Shown: positions 1-8,989, counted from the stretch's first letter. The stretch is 64,000 nucleotides of DNA from Candidatus Eiseniibacteriota bacterium (GCA_024276995.1 JAJRWB010000044.1:1-64000), one strand, 5' to 3'. Program-made: numbers and translations. Notes: a model not told the origin generated them from the sequence alone.

Positions 1-84
1 ATACCCTTGAGCCTATCCTGTATCGTGTGCGAAACGGAGTGCGGCGGGCACGCAGAAGGAAGGACCTTCTCCTGGGCTTTCTCG

Positions 85-110
85 AAAAAACGGATCTCCT
101 TTTTTGATCC
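85..110 (-). terminator. Candidate intrinsic terminator after the pilin pair
   Basis: On the minus strand, 27 bases past the distal pilin stop, GGATC pairs with GATCC across a nine-base A-rich loop and is followed by G and six T. The stem is only five base pairs, so it is weak, but the T run and its position at the end of the pilin transcription unit fit a rho-independent terminator. Confidence 0.45.
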
Positions 111-136
111 ACGGTCACTTATTAATGCGAGACTCT

Positions 137-574
137 CTAGCCGTTGCCGAGGGAGAGGATGTACGGCGCCGCCGGGTCGGCGCCCCGCGCCTCGATGGTG
201 TAGCCCGTGGGGAGAACGGTCGTGCCTGCGCACGCTCCGGCGGATGCCGCCGCAGGCGATCCCCACGCGAAGAGTGTCGGCGCGTTGTCGAACGGATTGA
301 TCGGGAAGACACCGTCGGGCATCAGGTCTTCCAGGGTGTCGCCGCCGGGCGTCGTGCTCGTGGCAAGCACCGGGTAGATCCCGTCCGTCTGGATGCTGAA
401 GTCCTCGAAAGCGAGCTGGATGTTGTAGAGATTCCCCTTAACGCTCGCCTCGCGCGACCGGGCGACCATGGAGACGAAGTTCGGGATCGCGATGGCCGCG
501 AGGATTCCGATGATCACAACCACGATCATCAGTTCGATCAGTGTGAAACCTCTTCTGTTTCCTCCGTCGGCCAC
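137..574 (-). CDS. Type IV pilin-like protein (promoter-distal of a tandem pair)
   Basis: A prepilin of 145 residues for a type IV pilus or pseudopilus. It has a short basic leader, the prepilin peptidase site G/FTLIEL near residue 9, and a hydrophobic N-terminal helix, followed by a small globular domain with two cysteines' worth of little else. I chose the GTG start at 574 because GGGAGGATGAG lies just upstream; the open frame continues further but only into the other pilin gene. It is a clear paralogue of the pilin at 646-1074: both share the blocks [18 protein letters not shown] and [11 protein letters not shown]. The pattern resembles short GspG/geopilin-type pilins. The two are co-transcribed from the sigma-54 promoter, separated by a strong hairpin. 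Whether this one is a major or minor pilin cannot be told from sequence. Confidence 0.9.
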   Translation of the reverse strand: MADGGNRRGFTLIELMIVVVIIGILAAIAIPNFVSMVARSREASVKGNLYNIQLAFEDFSIQTDGIYPVLATSTTPGGDTLEDLMPDGVFPINPFDNAPTLFAWGSPAAASAGACAGTTVLPTGYTIEARGADPAAPYILSLGNG

Positions 575-596
575 CTTCTCATCCTCCCTCGAAACA

Positions 597-626
597 GGCG
601 CGGGCCCCGCTTTCGGGACCCGCGCC
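597..626 (-). terminator. Strong hairpin between the two pilin genes
   Basis: A near-perfect inverted repeat fills most of the 71-base pilin spacer: GGCGCGGG plus CCCG, a CTTT loop, then CGGG plus CCCGCGCC, with one mismatch. There is no good T run on the transcribed strand, so it may be a partial terminator, or an RNA stabiliser setting the ratio of the two pilins. Confidence 0.55.
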
Positions 627-645
627 GACCCATCCCCTCTTACGA

Positions 646-1074
646 TTACGTGTTGCTGAGCGTCAAGATGTAAGGCGCCGCCGGATCGGCCCCGCGCCCT
701 TCGATGACATACGAGTCGGTGGCCACCGTGGTCGCCGCGCACGCACCCGCGCTCGCCGCCGCGCCCGCGCCCCAGGCGAAGGGGGTCGCCGCGCCGCTGA
801 ACGGGTTCGTCGGGAAGGCGCCGCCGGGCATCAGGTCTTCGAGGGTGTCGCCGCCGGGCGTGGCGCTCGTGGCGAGCACCGGGTAGATGCCGTTGCTCAT
901 CACGCTGAAGTCCTCGAAGCCGAGCTGGATCGTGTGCAGATTCCCCTTCACGCCCGCTTCCTTCGCGCGGCTCTGCATGGAGAGGAAGTTCGGGATGGCG
1001 ATGGCCGCCAGGATGCCGATGATCACGACGACGATCATCAGCTCGATCAGCGTGAATCCTCGATTGCCCTTCAT
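646..1074 (-). CDS. pilA: Type IV pilin (promoter-proximal)
   Basis: A 142-residue prepilin. The leader MKGNRG is followed by the cleavage and methylation site FTLIEL and the canonical hydrophobic helix, with Glu at position 5 of the mature protein. The start at 1074 is supported by GGGGGAAAG upstream and by the short leader; the open frame upstream (to 1146) is not pilin-like. It is first behind the sigma-54 promoter at 1205-1219 and directly downstream of pilS-pilR, the usual regulators of pilin transcription. It is closely related to the following gene. I take it as the main structural pilin by position; the name pilA rests on that context rather than on an alignment. Confidence 0.92.
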   Translation of the reverse strand: MKGNRGFTLIELMIVVVIIGILAAIAIPNFLSMQSRAKEAGVKGNLHTIQLGFEDFSVMSNGIYPVLATSATPGGDTLEDLMPGGAFPTNPFSGAATPFAWGAGAAASAGACAATTVATDSYVIEGRGADPAAPYILTLSNT

Positions 1075-1204
1075 GTTGTCTTTCCCCCTGAGAGGCTTCG
1101 CCTCTGTTTTAGGGTTCGGCCCCGGCACCGCTGTTGCTCTTCTCAAGGTGGTTAGACCCGGGTGCCGGGGCTCGATCCCTGTTTTCCGTACGTCCGAAGG
1201 AAAA

Positions 1205-1219
1205 GCAATCGGTGTGCCA
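1205..1219 (-). promoter_or_regulatory. Sigma-54 promoter of the pilin genes
   Basis: Read on the minus strand, TGGCAC (1219-1214), five bases, then TTGC (1208-1205) matches the -24/-12 sigma-54 consensus with correct spacing. Transcription would start near 1193, giving a leader of about 120 bases before the first pilin. PilR, a sigma-54 activator, is encoded immediately upstream, which makes a functional match likely. Confidence 0.75.
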
Positions 1220-1357
1220 CGCGGGGGATTTCCTTTCGCTCTCGTAACTCGTTATTCATCAATCGTTTCTGGGCGGAGTCATTGGGGAGGGGGGCGGGAG
1301 GATTCGCCCGGGAGTCGCACATTGCAAAGGAAGACGTTGCACGGCCCCGCACGGAGG

Positions 1358-2707
1358 CTATTTCTCGAGGCCGTACCGCTGGAGCTTTCTATAGAGAGTG
1401 GAAGTGTTGATGCCGAGAATGGACGATGCCTTCCGTTTCTGCCAATTCGTCTCGCTCAGCACGCGGATCAGGTGCCGCTTCTCGAGATCCTGGAGCGTCA
1501 TATTCGTTATATCGGGCTCGTCTTCCGCACACCCCTTCCAACCGTTTCGAATCTTAGGGGGAACATCGTCGGCGGTGAGCGTATCGTTCTCCTGGAGAAC
1601 GACCATTCTTTCGATGATGTTTTCCAACTCCCTCACGTTTCCCGGCCAATCGTAGCCGCACAGGAGATCGACCGCATCGCTGGTGATTCTCTTTCCGTTC
1701 TCGTGGTCGAACCGTTTCAGGAAGTGTTCGATCAGGAGGGGAATATCATCCCGCCTGTCGCGAAGGGGCGGAAGATGGATCGGGATCACGTTGAGACGAT
1801 AGAAGAGATCGGGCCGGAAAGTGCCGCGGCGGATTCTCTCCTCGAGATCGGCATTCGTCGCCGCCACGAGACGAACGTCGGTCTTGATCGCCCTCGTCCC
1901 TCCCACCGGGATGATCTCCCGTTCCTGGAGGACACGCAGCAGCTTCACCTGGATCGCCGGGGAGCATTCCCCCACCTCGTCGAGGAGGAACGTCCCCCCC
2001 TCGGCCGCCTTGAACAATCCGTCCTTGTCTCTCACCGCGCCGGTGAATGAACCGCGCACGTGGCCGAACAGCTCGCTCTCGAGGAGCGTCTCCGGAAGCG
2101 CGCCGCAGTTAATCGACAGGAACTGCCGGTCGGCGCGACGAGAGGAATAGTGGATCTCCCGGGCGATCAATTCCTTCCCGGTGCCGCTCTCGCCGTAGAT
2201 GAGCACCGTCGAATCGGAGGGCGCCACCCGATGAACGAGACGGAACACTTCCTCGATGTTGGCGGACTTGCCTACCACTTTCCGTGAATCGTGGCGGGTC
2301 TTCAGTTCCTGCTTCAACATCCGGTTCTCGAGTCGCAGCTTCCTGTAGTCGAGCGCCTTGCGAACGACGAGCTTGATTTCCTCGTTTTTCGCTTTCTTCG
2401 TCAAATAATAGAACGCGCCGCGGTTCACCGCTTCGATGGCGGTCTCCTGGGACGCGTAGGCCGTCAGGATGATCACGGGGATCGACGGGTCGGCCTTCTT
2501 CACGGCGGAGAGGACCTCGAGCCCGTCGAAACCGGGCATCCGGATGTCGGTGATCACGACGTCGAAGAGCCGCTCGGCCACCCGGTGAACGACCTCCCGC
2601 CCCGACGTGGAGGAGTGAACATCATACCCTTCCTTTCGAAGCATGATCGAAAGGAACTGGCACATGCTCTCTTCATCATCGACGATCAGGATCCTGCCCG
2701 ATGCCAT
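1358..2707 (-). CDS. pilR: Sigma-54-dependent response regulator PilR
   Basis: An NtrC-class activator of 449 residues. The receiver domain (about 1-120) has the acidic pair near D10-D11 and phospho-acceptor D54. The AAA+ domain has Walker A GESGTGKE (172-179), the sigma-54 contact loop as GSFTGA (219-224, Ser in place of the usual Ala), and Walker B near 237-247. A Fis-type helix-turn-helix ends the protein. The ATG has GGAGGAGATG upstream. It follows pilS by 26 bases and precedes the pilin genes, whose sigma-54 promoter lies 140 bases past its stop. Together with PilS it should control pilin transcription. The assignment to PilR rather than another NtrC-type regulator rests on this context. 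Confidence 0.95.
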   Translation of the reverse strand: MASGRILIVDDEESMCQFLSIMLRKEGYDVHSSTSGREVVHRVAERLFDVVITDIRMPGFDGLEVLSAVKKADPSIPVIILTAYASQETAIEAVNRGAFYYLTKKAKNEEIKLVVRKALDYRKLRLENRMLKQELKTRHDSRKVVGKSANIEEVFRLVHRVAPSDSTVLIYGESGTGKELIAREIHYSSRRADRQFLSINCGALPETLLESELFGHVRGSFTGAVRDKDGLFKAAEGGTFLLDEVGECSPAIQVKLLRVLQEREIIPVGGTRAIKTDVRLVAATNADLEERIRRGTFRPDLFYRLNVIPIHLPPLRDRRDDIPLLIEHFLKRFDHENGKRITSDAVDLLCGYDWPGNVRELENIIERMVVLQENDTLTADDVPPKIRNGWKGCAEDEPDITNMTLQDLEKRHLIRVLSETNWQKRKASSILGINTSTLYRKLQRYGLEK

Positions 2708-2733
2708 GAATCATCTCCTCCCCGGAGCGCCGC

Positions 2734-4449
2734 TCACGCGGACTCCGCCATTTCCGCCGGCACGCCGTCGCACGGGAGATAGACGGTGAAGACGCTGCCG
2801 CCTTCCTCTCCCACCGCTTCGATCCGGCCGTTGTGACTGAGAACGATCTTCTGCGCAATGGCGAGACCGAGACCGGTCCCGCCCTTTTTCGTCGTCATGA
2901 AAGGGCGGAAGAGGTAGTCCGCGGCCTCGGGCGCGATTCCCTCCCCGGTGTCCCGGAACTCGATCGCCGCCTCGATCGCCGGGGCGTCGGTGCCGGTACC
3001 GCCGGCGTCTTCCTCGTGGAGTCTCACCGCGATGGTGAGCGTTCCGCCCGCGGGCATCGCCTCGAGGGCGTTCACCATGAGATTGGCGAAGACTCTCCGG
3101 ATCTGCTCGTCGTCGGCGAACAGTTCGACCCGAGGCATCTCGTCGGCGAGGACGATGTCGATCGTCGGTCTGCAAAGAGGATGGTTCTTCATCAGGCGCA
3201 CCTGTTCCTCGAGGATCGCGCCGATATCGATCTTCCCCCTGTGGGCGGGGCCGGTCCTGGCGAAATCGAGGAAGTCCTCCACGATGCGGTGCAACCGATC
3301 CGACTCCTTGACGATCAACCCGAGGAGGCGCACCTGTTCCCCTTCGACGGCTAGCTCCGACTGGAGCACCTGAATCGAACCGCTGATCGTGGCGAGGGGG
3401 TTTCGGATCTCGTGGGCGATCCCGGCGGAAAGTTCCCCGATCGCCGCCAGACGGTCGGCGTGGCGGATCTGCGCCTCCATCCGCCTTACGTCGGTGAGAT
3501 CCTGGAAGATCGCCACCACCCCCGCCAGGGTGCCCGAATCGCTCCGGAGTGCGGAAGCGCTCACCCCCACGGGGACCGGTTCGCCGGCCGAATGGATCAC
3601 CGTGATCTCGCGCCGGCGGACATCGGCGCCGCCGGCCAGGATCCCCTCCACCATGGTGACAAGGGCGAGCGAACGATCACGAAGAAGATCACGACACCGC
3701 TTACCGATGATCTCCCGCGCCGATACGCCGAAGATCTCCTCCGCCGCGTGGTTGAAGTGAACCACAATTCCATCGCCGTCCACGGTGAGCAGGCCGCTCG
3801 ACATGGCGCGGAGGATCTGGTCGGTATCGAGGTGCGCCTGACGGAGCCGGAAGCGAGCGTCCCTCAGGTCGACGCCCCGGCGATGAACTCGGAACGAAAG
3901 ATATCCCGAAAGGACCGCCACGCACAGGAACGTCACGCCGTAGAGGGTCGCCTCGAGGATCCGTGCCCTGCCGATCACCGGGTCGGACCAGGCGGCCGCG
4001 TCGCCGTACGGACCGAGAATCCCGCTTTGCTCTCCCGCCAGGAGAAGGGCGTACGACGCCGACGAGAGGAGGGCGAGGAGTATGGTTACCCGGAGGAAGA
4101 GGAACGCCGATCCGGCGGTGATGATCACCACGTAAAGGAGGGCGAACGGCGAGCCGACGCCCCCCGTGTAATGGATCATCCCCGTGGCGAGGCCGATGTC
4201 GACGAGGAGCTGGGCGGTTGCCTGGAAGCGGAGGCTTTCCCCCTTCAGCGCGCCGAGAAGATAGACGACGCTCAGCACCGTCGTGATGGCGAGCATGGCG
4301 AAAAGGGGCTCGAGGGAGAGTTCCTCGCGCCCGCCGAGGATGGCGATGCCGAGACCGATGATCACGGTGACAAGAGCCATCCTCACCCAGATCAGGGTGA
4401 TCAGCCCCTTGCGCGTCGTCTCTTCACCCCGAAAGAATCTTCGTCCCAC
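2734..4449 (-). CDS. pilS: Membrane sensor histidine kinase PilS
   Basis: A 571-residue kinase with about six membrane helices in residues 15-185, a PAS domain (about 210-320), the dimerisation and phospho-acceptor helix with H346 in AHEIRNPL, and a C-terminal ATPase domain showing the N box (NLMVNALEA), DTGEGI and GTGLGLAI. Architecture and size match PilS, the partner of PilR encoded next. In PilS systems the membrane region senses pilin levels in the inner membrane. It lies 15 bases after pilC and is likely in the same transcript. Confidence 0.94.
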   Translation of the reverse strand: MGRRFFRGEETTRKGLITLIWVRMALVTVIIGLGIAILGGREELSLEPLFAMLAITTVLSVVYLLGALKGESLRFQATAQLLVDIGLATGMIHYTGGVGSPFALLYVVIITAGSAFLFLRVTILLALLSSASYALLLAGEQSGILGPYGDAAAWSDPVIGRARILEATLYGVTFLCVAVLSGYLSFRVHRRGVDLRDARFRLRQAHLDTDQILRAMSSGLLTVDGDGIVVHFNHAAEEIFGVSAREIIGKRCRDLLRDRSLALVTMVEGILAGGADVRRREITVIHSAGEPVPVGVSASALRSDSGTLAGVVAIFQDLTDVRRMEAQIRHADRLAAIGELSAGIAHEIRNPLATISGSIQVLQSELAVEGEQVRLLGLIVKESDRLHRIVEDFLDFARTGPAHRGKIDIGAILEEQVRLMKNHPLCRPTIDIVLADEMPRVELFADDEQIRRVFANLMVNALEAMPAGGTLTIAVRLHEEDAGGTGTDAPAIEAAIEFRDTGEGIAPEAADYLFRPFMTTKKGGTGLGLAIAQKIVLSHNGRIEAVGEEGGSVFTVYLPCDGVPAEMAESA

Positions 4450-4464
4450 GATTTCCTTCTCTCC

Positions 4465-5676
4465 TTACGAGCCCGCCATGATCACGTTGACCATCTTGAA
4501 GATCGGCAGGTACATCGCCACCACCATCCCGCCCACAACGCCGCCCATGAGAACGATCATCACCGGCTCGATGATCGACGTGAGCCCGTCGACGGCGGTG
4601 TCCACTTCCTCTTCGTAGAAGTCCGCGATCTTGTCGAGCATCTCGTCGAGCGCCCCGGTATCCTCGCCGATGCTGATCATCTGCACCACCATGGGAGGAA
4701 AGACGCCGCTTTGGCGGAGCGGCTGGGCGATCGTCTGCCCCTCGCGGATGCTCGCGCGGGTCGCCATGATCGCGTCGTGAACCACCCGGTTCCCGGCGGT
4801 GCGCGCCGTGATGTTCAGCCCATCGAGAATCGGCACGCCGCTCGAGATCAGCGTACCGAGGGTCCGGGTGAAACGCGCCACCGCCGCCTTGCGGACGATG
4901 TCGCCGATCGCCGGTATGCGCAGGATCATCCGGTCGGTCTTCAACCTTCCGGCATCGGTGGCGCGGTAACGGCGGAAGAGCCAGATCGACGTGGAAATCA
5001 CGGCGACGAGGAGCCACCACTTCGTCCTGAGAAAGTCGCTCAGCCCCATGACGATCCGCGTCGGCAGCGGCAGTATGCCGCCGAAATCGGAGAAGAGCTT
5101 CGCGAACGTGGGGATGATGAACATGAGAAGGAAAACCGTCGCGAGCCCCGCCACGGAGAGGACCACCGCGGGGTACATCATGGCGGTCTTCACTTTCCGC
5201 TTCAAAGCGTCGAGCTTCTCGAGGAACGTGGCGAGTCTCTGGAGAATCACGTCGAGGATGCCGCCCACCTCGCCCGCCTCCACCATGTGGATGTAGAGGT
5301 TCGTGAAGATCTCCTGGTGCTTCGAAAGCCCCTCGGCGAGGGTGGTGCCCGCCTCCACGTCCTTCATCACCGAAGTGATCACCTTGCGGAAGCTGTCCCG
5401 CGACACCTGCTTCGCCAGCGTGTCGAGGCACTGGATGATCGGAAGTCCGGCGTTGATCATCGTGGCGAACTGGCGGGTGAAGATGGCGAGATCCTTCGTG
5501 CAGACCTTCCCCTTCTTCGTCTTCTCACGCTTCGCCTTCTTCTCGCGCACCTGGGTGGGAATGATGCGCCGCTTCCTCAAGATGTTGTTCAGCTCGGCAC
5601 GATTCTCGACGGTCAATTCCCCGCTGACCTTGTCGCCGGTGCCGCTCTTTCCTTGCCATGCGTATGTGACCGCCAC
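4465..5676 (-). CDS. pilC: Type IV pilus inner-membrane platform protein PilC
   Basis: A 403-residue PilC/GspF-family protein. Two repeated T2SF domains lie at roughly 70-190 and 270-395, with three membrane helices around 170-190, 215-235 and 375-395. It recruits the PilB and PilT motors to the pilus base. The start is GTG at 5676, with GAGGGGG upstream, 15 bases after the pilT stop. The order pilB-pilT-pilC-pilS-pilR is the classic one and argues for a pilus rather than type II secretion. Confidence 0.95.
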   Translation of the reverse strand: MAVTYAWQGKSGTGDKVSGELTVENRAELNNILRKRRIIPTQVREKKAKREKTKKGKVCTKDLAIFTRQFATMINAGLPIIQCLDTLAKQVSRDSFRKVITSVMKDVEAGTTLAEGLSKHQEIFTNLYIHMVEAGEVGGILDVILQRLATFLEKLDALKRKVKTAMMYPAVVLSVAGLATVFLLMFIIPTFAKLFSDFGGILPLPTRIVMGLSDFLRTKWWLLVAVISTSIWLFRRYRATDAGRLKTDRMILRIPAIGDIVRKAAVARFTRTLGTLISSGVPILDGLNITARTAGNRVVHDAIMATRASIREGQTIAQPLRQSGVFPPMVVQMISIGEDTGALDEMLDKIADFYEEEVDTAVDGLTSIIEPVMIVLMGGVVGGMVVAMYLPIFKMVNVIMAGS

Positions 5677-5691
5677 GGCGTTTCCCCCTCT

Positions 5692-6810
5692 CTACCGACT
5701 GCCTGCGCCGGATCTCGCCGGCATCCTGGACGACGCACTCCGCGCCGTCACGCCCCTGGAGAACATCTGTTCGAGTTCCACCGGATCGGGCGAGTATTCG
5801 AAAGCCGCTTCCCGGGTGAGCGCCTTCTTGCGTACCAGGTTGAGGAGCGATTGGTTCTGGGTCTGCATGCCGTACTTCGTGCCCGCCTGCATCATGCCGT
5901 AGATCTGGTGAATCTTTCCCTCCCGGATCACCGCCCGGATCGCGGGCGTGCACGTGAGAACCTCGGCGCTCATCACCCGTCCGGCGCCGTGGGATTTCGG
6001 AATCAGCTGCTGGCAGAGCACTCCCTCGAGCACGAACGCGAGCTGCGCCTGCACCTGGTTCTTCTGGTCGGCTGGGAAGACGTCGACAATGCGGGTGATC
6101 GATTCGGAAGCGGAATTCGTGTGCAGCGTGGCGAGGGCGAGATGGCCCGTCTCCGCGATGGTAAGCGCCGCCCGGATCGTCTCGAGGTCGCGCATCTCGC
6201 CGATGAGGATCACATCGGGATCCTGCCGGAGCACATACTTCAGCGCCGTGCCGAAGCTGTCGGTATCCGATCCCACCTCGCGCTGATCGATCGTCGCCTG
6301 CTTGTGGACGTGGACGTACTCGATCGGGTCTTCGACGGTTACGATATGGACCGACCGCTCCTGGTTGATCTTGTCGATGATCGACGCCAAGGTGGTCGAT
6401 TTCCCGCTCCCCGTCGGACCGCACACGAGGATCAGTCCCCTCGGCTTCGACGCCATCTCCTTGATCACCGGCGGGAGACCGAGTTCGTCGAACGAGAGTA
6501 TCTGGAACGGGATCCGCCGGATCGCCACCGAGACGGCGCCCCGCTGCTGGAACACGTTCGCCCGGAAACGGGAAAGACCCTGGATGCCGAACGACAAGTC
6601 GAGTTCCTTCGTGTTTTCGAACCGCTTCTTCTGTTCCTCCGTGAGGATCGAGTAGGCGAGCTGCATCGTCACTTCCGACGTGAGATGTTCCGAGCGGCTC
6701 GGCACGAGAGACCCGTCGATCCGAAGCTGCGCCGGCTGGCCGGAAGAGATGTGAAGATCGGACGCATTCCGTTCGAGCATCTCCTCGAGAAGGCCTCTCA
6801 ATGATGGCAT
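5692..6810 (-). CDS. pilT: Twitching motility retraction ATPase PilT
   Basis: A 372-residue hexameric ATPase of the PilT/VirB11 class that powers pilus retraction. Walker A GPTGSGKS is at 131-138, the Asp box around DPIEYVH (161-167), Walker B in LIGEMRD (202-208), and the His box in TLHTNSA. The C-terminal region that couples ATPase activity to retraction is present. AAGGAAAGGA precedes the ATG. PilT presence means the pili are probably retractile, supporting twitching or DNA uptake. Confidence 0.96.
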   Translation of the reverse strand: MPSLRGLLEEMLERNASDLHISSGQPAQLRIDGSLVPSRSEHLTSEVTMQLAYSILTEEQKKRFENTKELDLSFGIQGLSRFRANVFQQRGAVSVAIRRIPFQILSFDELGLPPVIKEMASKPRGLILVCGPTGSGKSTTLASIIDKINQERSVHIVTVEDPIEYVHVHKQATIDQREVGSDTDSFGTALKYVLRQDPDVILIGEMRDLETIRAALTIAETGHLALATLHTNSASESITRIVDVFPADQKNQVQAQLAFVLEGVLCQQLIPKSHGAGRVMSAEVLTCTPAIRAVIREGKIHQIYGMMQAGTKYGMQTQNQSLLNLVRKKALTREAAFEYSPDPVELEQMFSRGVTARSASSRMPARSGAGSR

Positions 6811-6847
6811 GGCCGTATTCCTTTCCTTTTTCGACTTCCCGTCGGGT

Positions 6848-8533
6848 TCAGACCGACGCCGTTTCCCTCAAGATCTCCTCGATCGTCGTGATGCCGCGCT
6901 CCACCTTCCGGACTCCGTCCTCCCGGAGAGTGAGCATCCCCTCTTTCCGTGCCCGGTCCCTCAGCTCTTCCGCCGACGCCCGATCGAGAATGAGCTGGGT
7001 GATCGACGGTGTGATGACGAACACTTCGTACAATCCCAACCGTCCCGCGTAGCCGGTGTTGTTGCACGCGTCGCACCCGCGGCCCTCGCGGATGACGGCG
7101 TTCTTCGCCCAAGCGGTGTCGACGCCGAGTTCGGCGAGCGCTTCCGGATGCGGTTCGACCCGGACGCCGCACTTGCCGCATACTTTCCGCACGAGCCGCT
7201 GGGCGAGAATCAGTCGCACCGACGACGCCACGAGAAACGGCTGGATCCCCATGTCGATGAGACGATTGATCGTGCTCGGCGCGTCGTTCGTATGGAGTGT
7301 CGACAAAACGAGATGCCCGGTGAGCGCCGCCTTGATCGCGATCGAGCCCGTTTCGATGTCCCGGATCTCGCCCACCATGATGATATTCGGATCCTGCCGG
7401 AGGAAGGCGCGCAGCGCGGCGGCGAACGTCAACCCCGCCTGCTCGCGGATCGCCACCTGGTTGATGCCGTCGAGGTTGTACTCCACCGGGTCCTCGGCGG
7501 TGATGATGTTGGTGTCGGGCTGGTTGATCGTCGAGAGCGCCGAGTAGAGCGTGGTCGTCTTGCCGCTTCCCGTCGGGCCGGTGACGAGTACCATCCCCCA
7601 GGGGGAGTGGATCGCCGACGTGAAATGCTCCATCGCCTTCGGCTCGAAGCCGAGCATCTCGAGATCGACGTTCAAGTTCGACTGGTCGAGGATTCGCAGG
7701 ACGATCTTCTCGCCGAAGAGCGTCGGCAACGACGACACGCGCAGGTCGATCGTTTTGTTCTGCACCCGGATCTTGATGTTGCCGTCCTGTGGAATCCGCC
7801 GCTCGGCGATGTCGAGTTCCGCCATGATCTTCATGCGTGAAATCACGGCGTTCTTCATCCGCACCGGCGGCGACATCACCTCGTAGAGCTTGCCGTCGAT
7901 CCGGAACCGCACGCGCAGCTTCTTCTCGTACGGCTCGATATGGATATCGCTCGCCCGACGGTTCACCGCCTCGGCGATGATCGAGTTCACTAGCTTCACC
8001 ACGGGGGCATCGGACGCTTCGTCGGATGCCATCTCCTCGTCCTGCGCCTCGACGATCTCCACGTCTTCGTCCTCGAAATCCTTCATCAGGTTTTCGAGGG
8101 CCTCCGTGGTGTTGTCGTAGTAGTTGCCGATCGCCTCGCGGATTCTCGATTCGGGCGCCACCACCGGCTGGACCTCGTAGCCGGTGAGGAACTTGATATC
8201 CTCCACCGCGTAGATGTTGCTCGGGTTCGCCATGGCGAGATGGAGCACGCGCCCCTGGCGCCCCACCGGGATGACATTGAATTTCGACGCGATCCCGCTC
8301 GGCACGAGATCGATGACCGCCGGGTCGAGTTCCACCGACGGCAGGTCGACTTTCGGCACCTTGAAGTGCTGCGCCAGGAAGGCGAGGAGATCGGCCTCGC
8401 GGATCAGCTCGAGTTTGACGAGACAGCTGTCGGCGCTCTCCCCCGACGACTCCGCCTGGCGGCGGACGCTCTTCAGCTGCTCGGCGGTGATCATCTCCGC
8501 GTCCAGGAGCAGCTCTCCCACGTCGAAACTCAT
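6848..8533 (-). CDS. pilB: Type IV pilus extension ATPase PilB
   Basis: A 561-residue GspE/PilB-family ATPase driving pilin polymerisation. The N-terminal MshEN-type domain covers about 1-150; the motor domain has Walker A GPTGSGKT from residue 319, Walker B VGEIRD, and the TLHTND His box. Two Cys pairs (CGKC and CDAC) form the family's zinc-binding C-terminal motif. It sits between the ComEA-like gene and pilT, so PilB is preferred over GspE. Gaps to its neighbours are 12 and 37 bases, consistent with one operon. Confidence 0.95.
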   Translation of the reverse strand: MSFDVGELLLDAEMITAEQLKSVRRQAESSGESADSCLVKLELIREADLLAFLAQHFKVPKVDLPSVELDPAVIDLVPSGIASKFNVIPVGRQGRVLHLAMANPSNIYAVEDIKFLTGYEVQPVVAPESRIREAIGNYYDNTTEALENLMKDFEDEDVEIVEAQDEEMASDEASDAPVVKLVNSIIAEAVNRRASDIHIEPYEKKLRVRFRIDGKLYEVMSPPVRMKNAVISRMKIMAELDIAERRIPQDGNIKIRVQNKTIDLRVSSLPTLFGEKIVLRILDQSNLNVDLEMLGFEPKAMEHFTSAIHSPWGMVLVTGPTGSGKTTTLYSALSTINQPDTNIITAEDPVEYNLDGINQVAIREQAGLTFAAALRAFLRQDPNIIMVGEIRDIETGSIAIKAALTGHLVLSTLHTNDAPSTINRLIDMGIQPFLVASSVRLILAQRLVRKVCGKCGVRVEPHPEALAELGVDTAWAKNAVIREGRGCDACNNTGYAGRLGLYEVFVITPSITQLILDRASAEELRDRARKEGMLTLREDGVRKVERGITTIEEILRETASV

Positions 8534-8545
8534 CGCGTCCTTTCC

Positions 8546-8989
8546 TCATTCTTCCCCGCCGTCGCGCGGCGCGGTTCGCCCCGCTTCACCGACGGTCACG
8601 CGAAGCCGGATCCGCTCCACCGTCGCCGGCCCGATCCCGGGCACGCTGTCGAGATCGTCCACCGCGCGGAACGGGCCGTGGGTGCGGCGCCAGTCGATGA
8701 TGGCATCCGCCTTGACGGCGCCGATCCCCGGGAGGGCGACCAGTTCCGCCGCCCGGCACCGGTTCACGTCGACCGGTGAAGCCGGATCGACGGTTGGACC
8801 GTCGTTGCGATCGGCGAGGCCGGCGCGCACGGCGGTATACCGCGCGGCTGCGGCGCCGATCCTTGCCGCCGGCAGGGCGCCGCCGGCGTCCCCCCCGACC
8901 GATCCGCTCTTTCGGTACCAATGCGCGGCACTTCCCAACAGGAAGAGAAAGCAGATCACCACCACCACCCGCCTCTCCTGACCGGTCAT
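8546..8989 (-). CDS. Helix-hairpin-helix (ComEA-like) DNA-binding protein
   Basis: A 147-residue protein with one N-terminal membrane helix (about residues 7-22) and a C-terminal pair of helix-hairpin-helix motifs seen as ALPGIGAVKADAI and SVPGIGPATVERI. This is the layout of ComEA, which binds incoming DNA on the outer face of the membrane during transformation. The ATG at 8989 is preceded by AGGAGGGATCG; a longer open frame upstream lacks support. As first gene of the pil operon it hints at pilus-linked DNA uptake, but small HhH proteins of this kind have other roles too. The 245 bases upstream hold no promoter I can defend. Confidence 0.82.
   Translation of the reverse strand: MTGQERRVVVVICFLFLLGSAAHWYRKSGSVGGDAGGALPAARIGAAAARYTAVRAGLADRNDGPTVDPASPVDVNRCRAAELVALPGIGAVKADAIIDWRRTHGPFRAVDDLDSVPGIGPATVERIRLRVTVGEAGRTAPRDGGEE

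Noticed and set aside
575-742. Upstream extension of the distal pilin frame
   Set aside because: The extension overlaps the other pilin gene; the prepilin leader and ribosome-binding site fix the start at 574.
1281-1310. Terminator between pilR and the pilin promoter
   Set aside because: A GGGCG/CGCCC stem exists but is short, with a long loop and no T run.
3412-6804. Plus-strand open frame of about 1130 codons opposite pilS, pilC and pilT
   Set aside because: Composition is the Arg/Asp/Glu/His-rich pattern of an antisense frame over GC-rich genes; no domain, no ribosome-binding site, and three well-supported genes lie on the other strand.
6848-8533. Type II secretion GspE/GspF instead of PilB/PilC
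   Set aside because: The presence of pilT, pilS, pilR and pilins in one locus and no gspD, gspC or gspK-type genes favours a type IV pilus.
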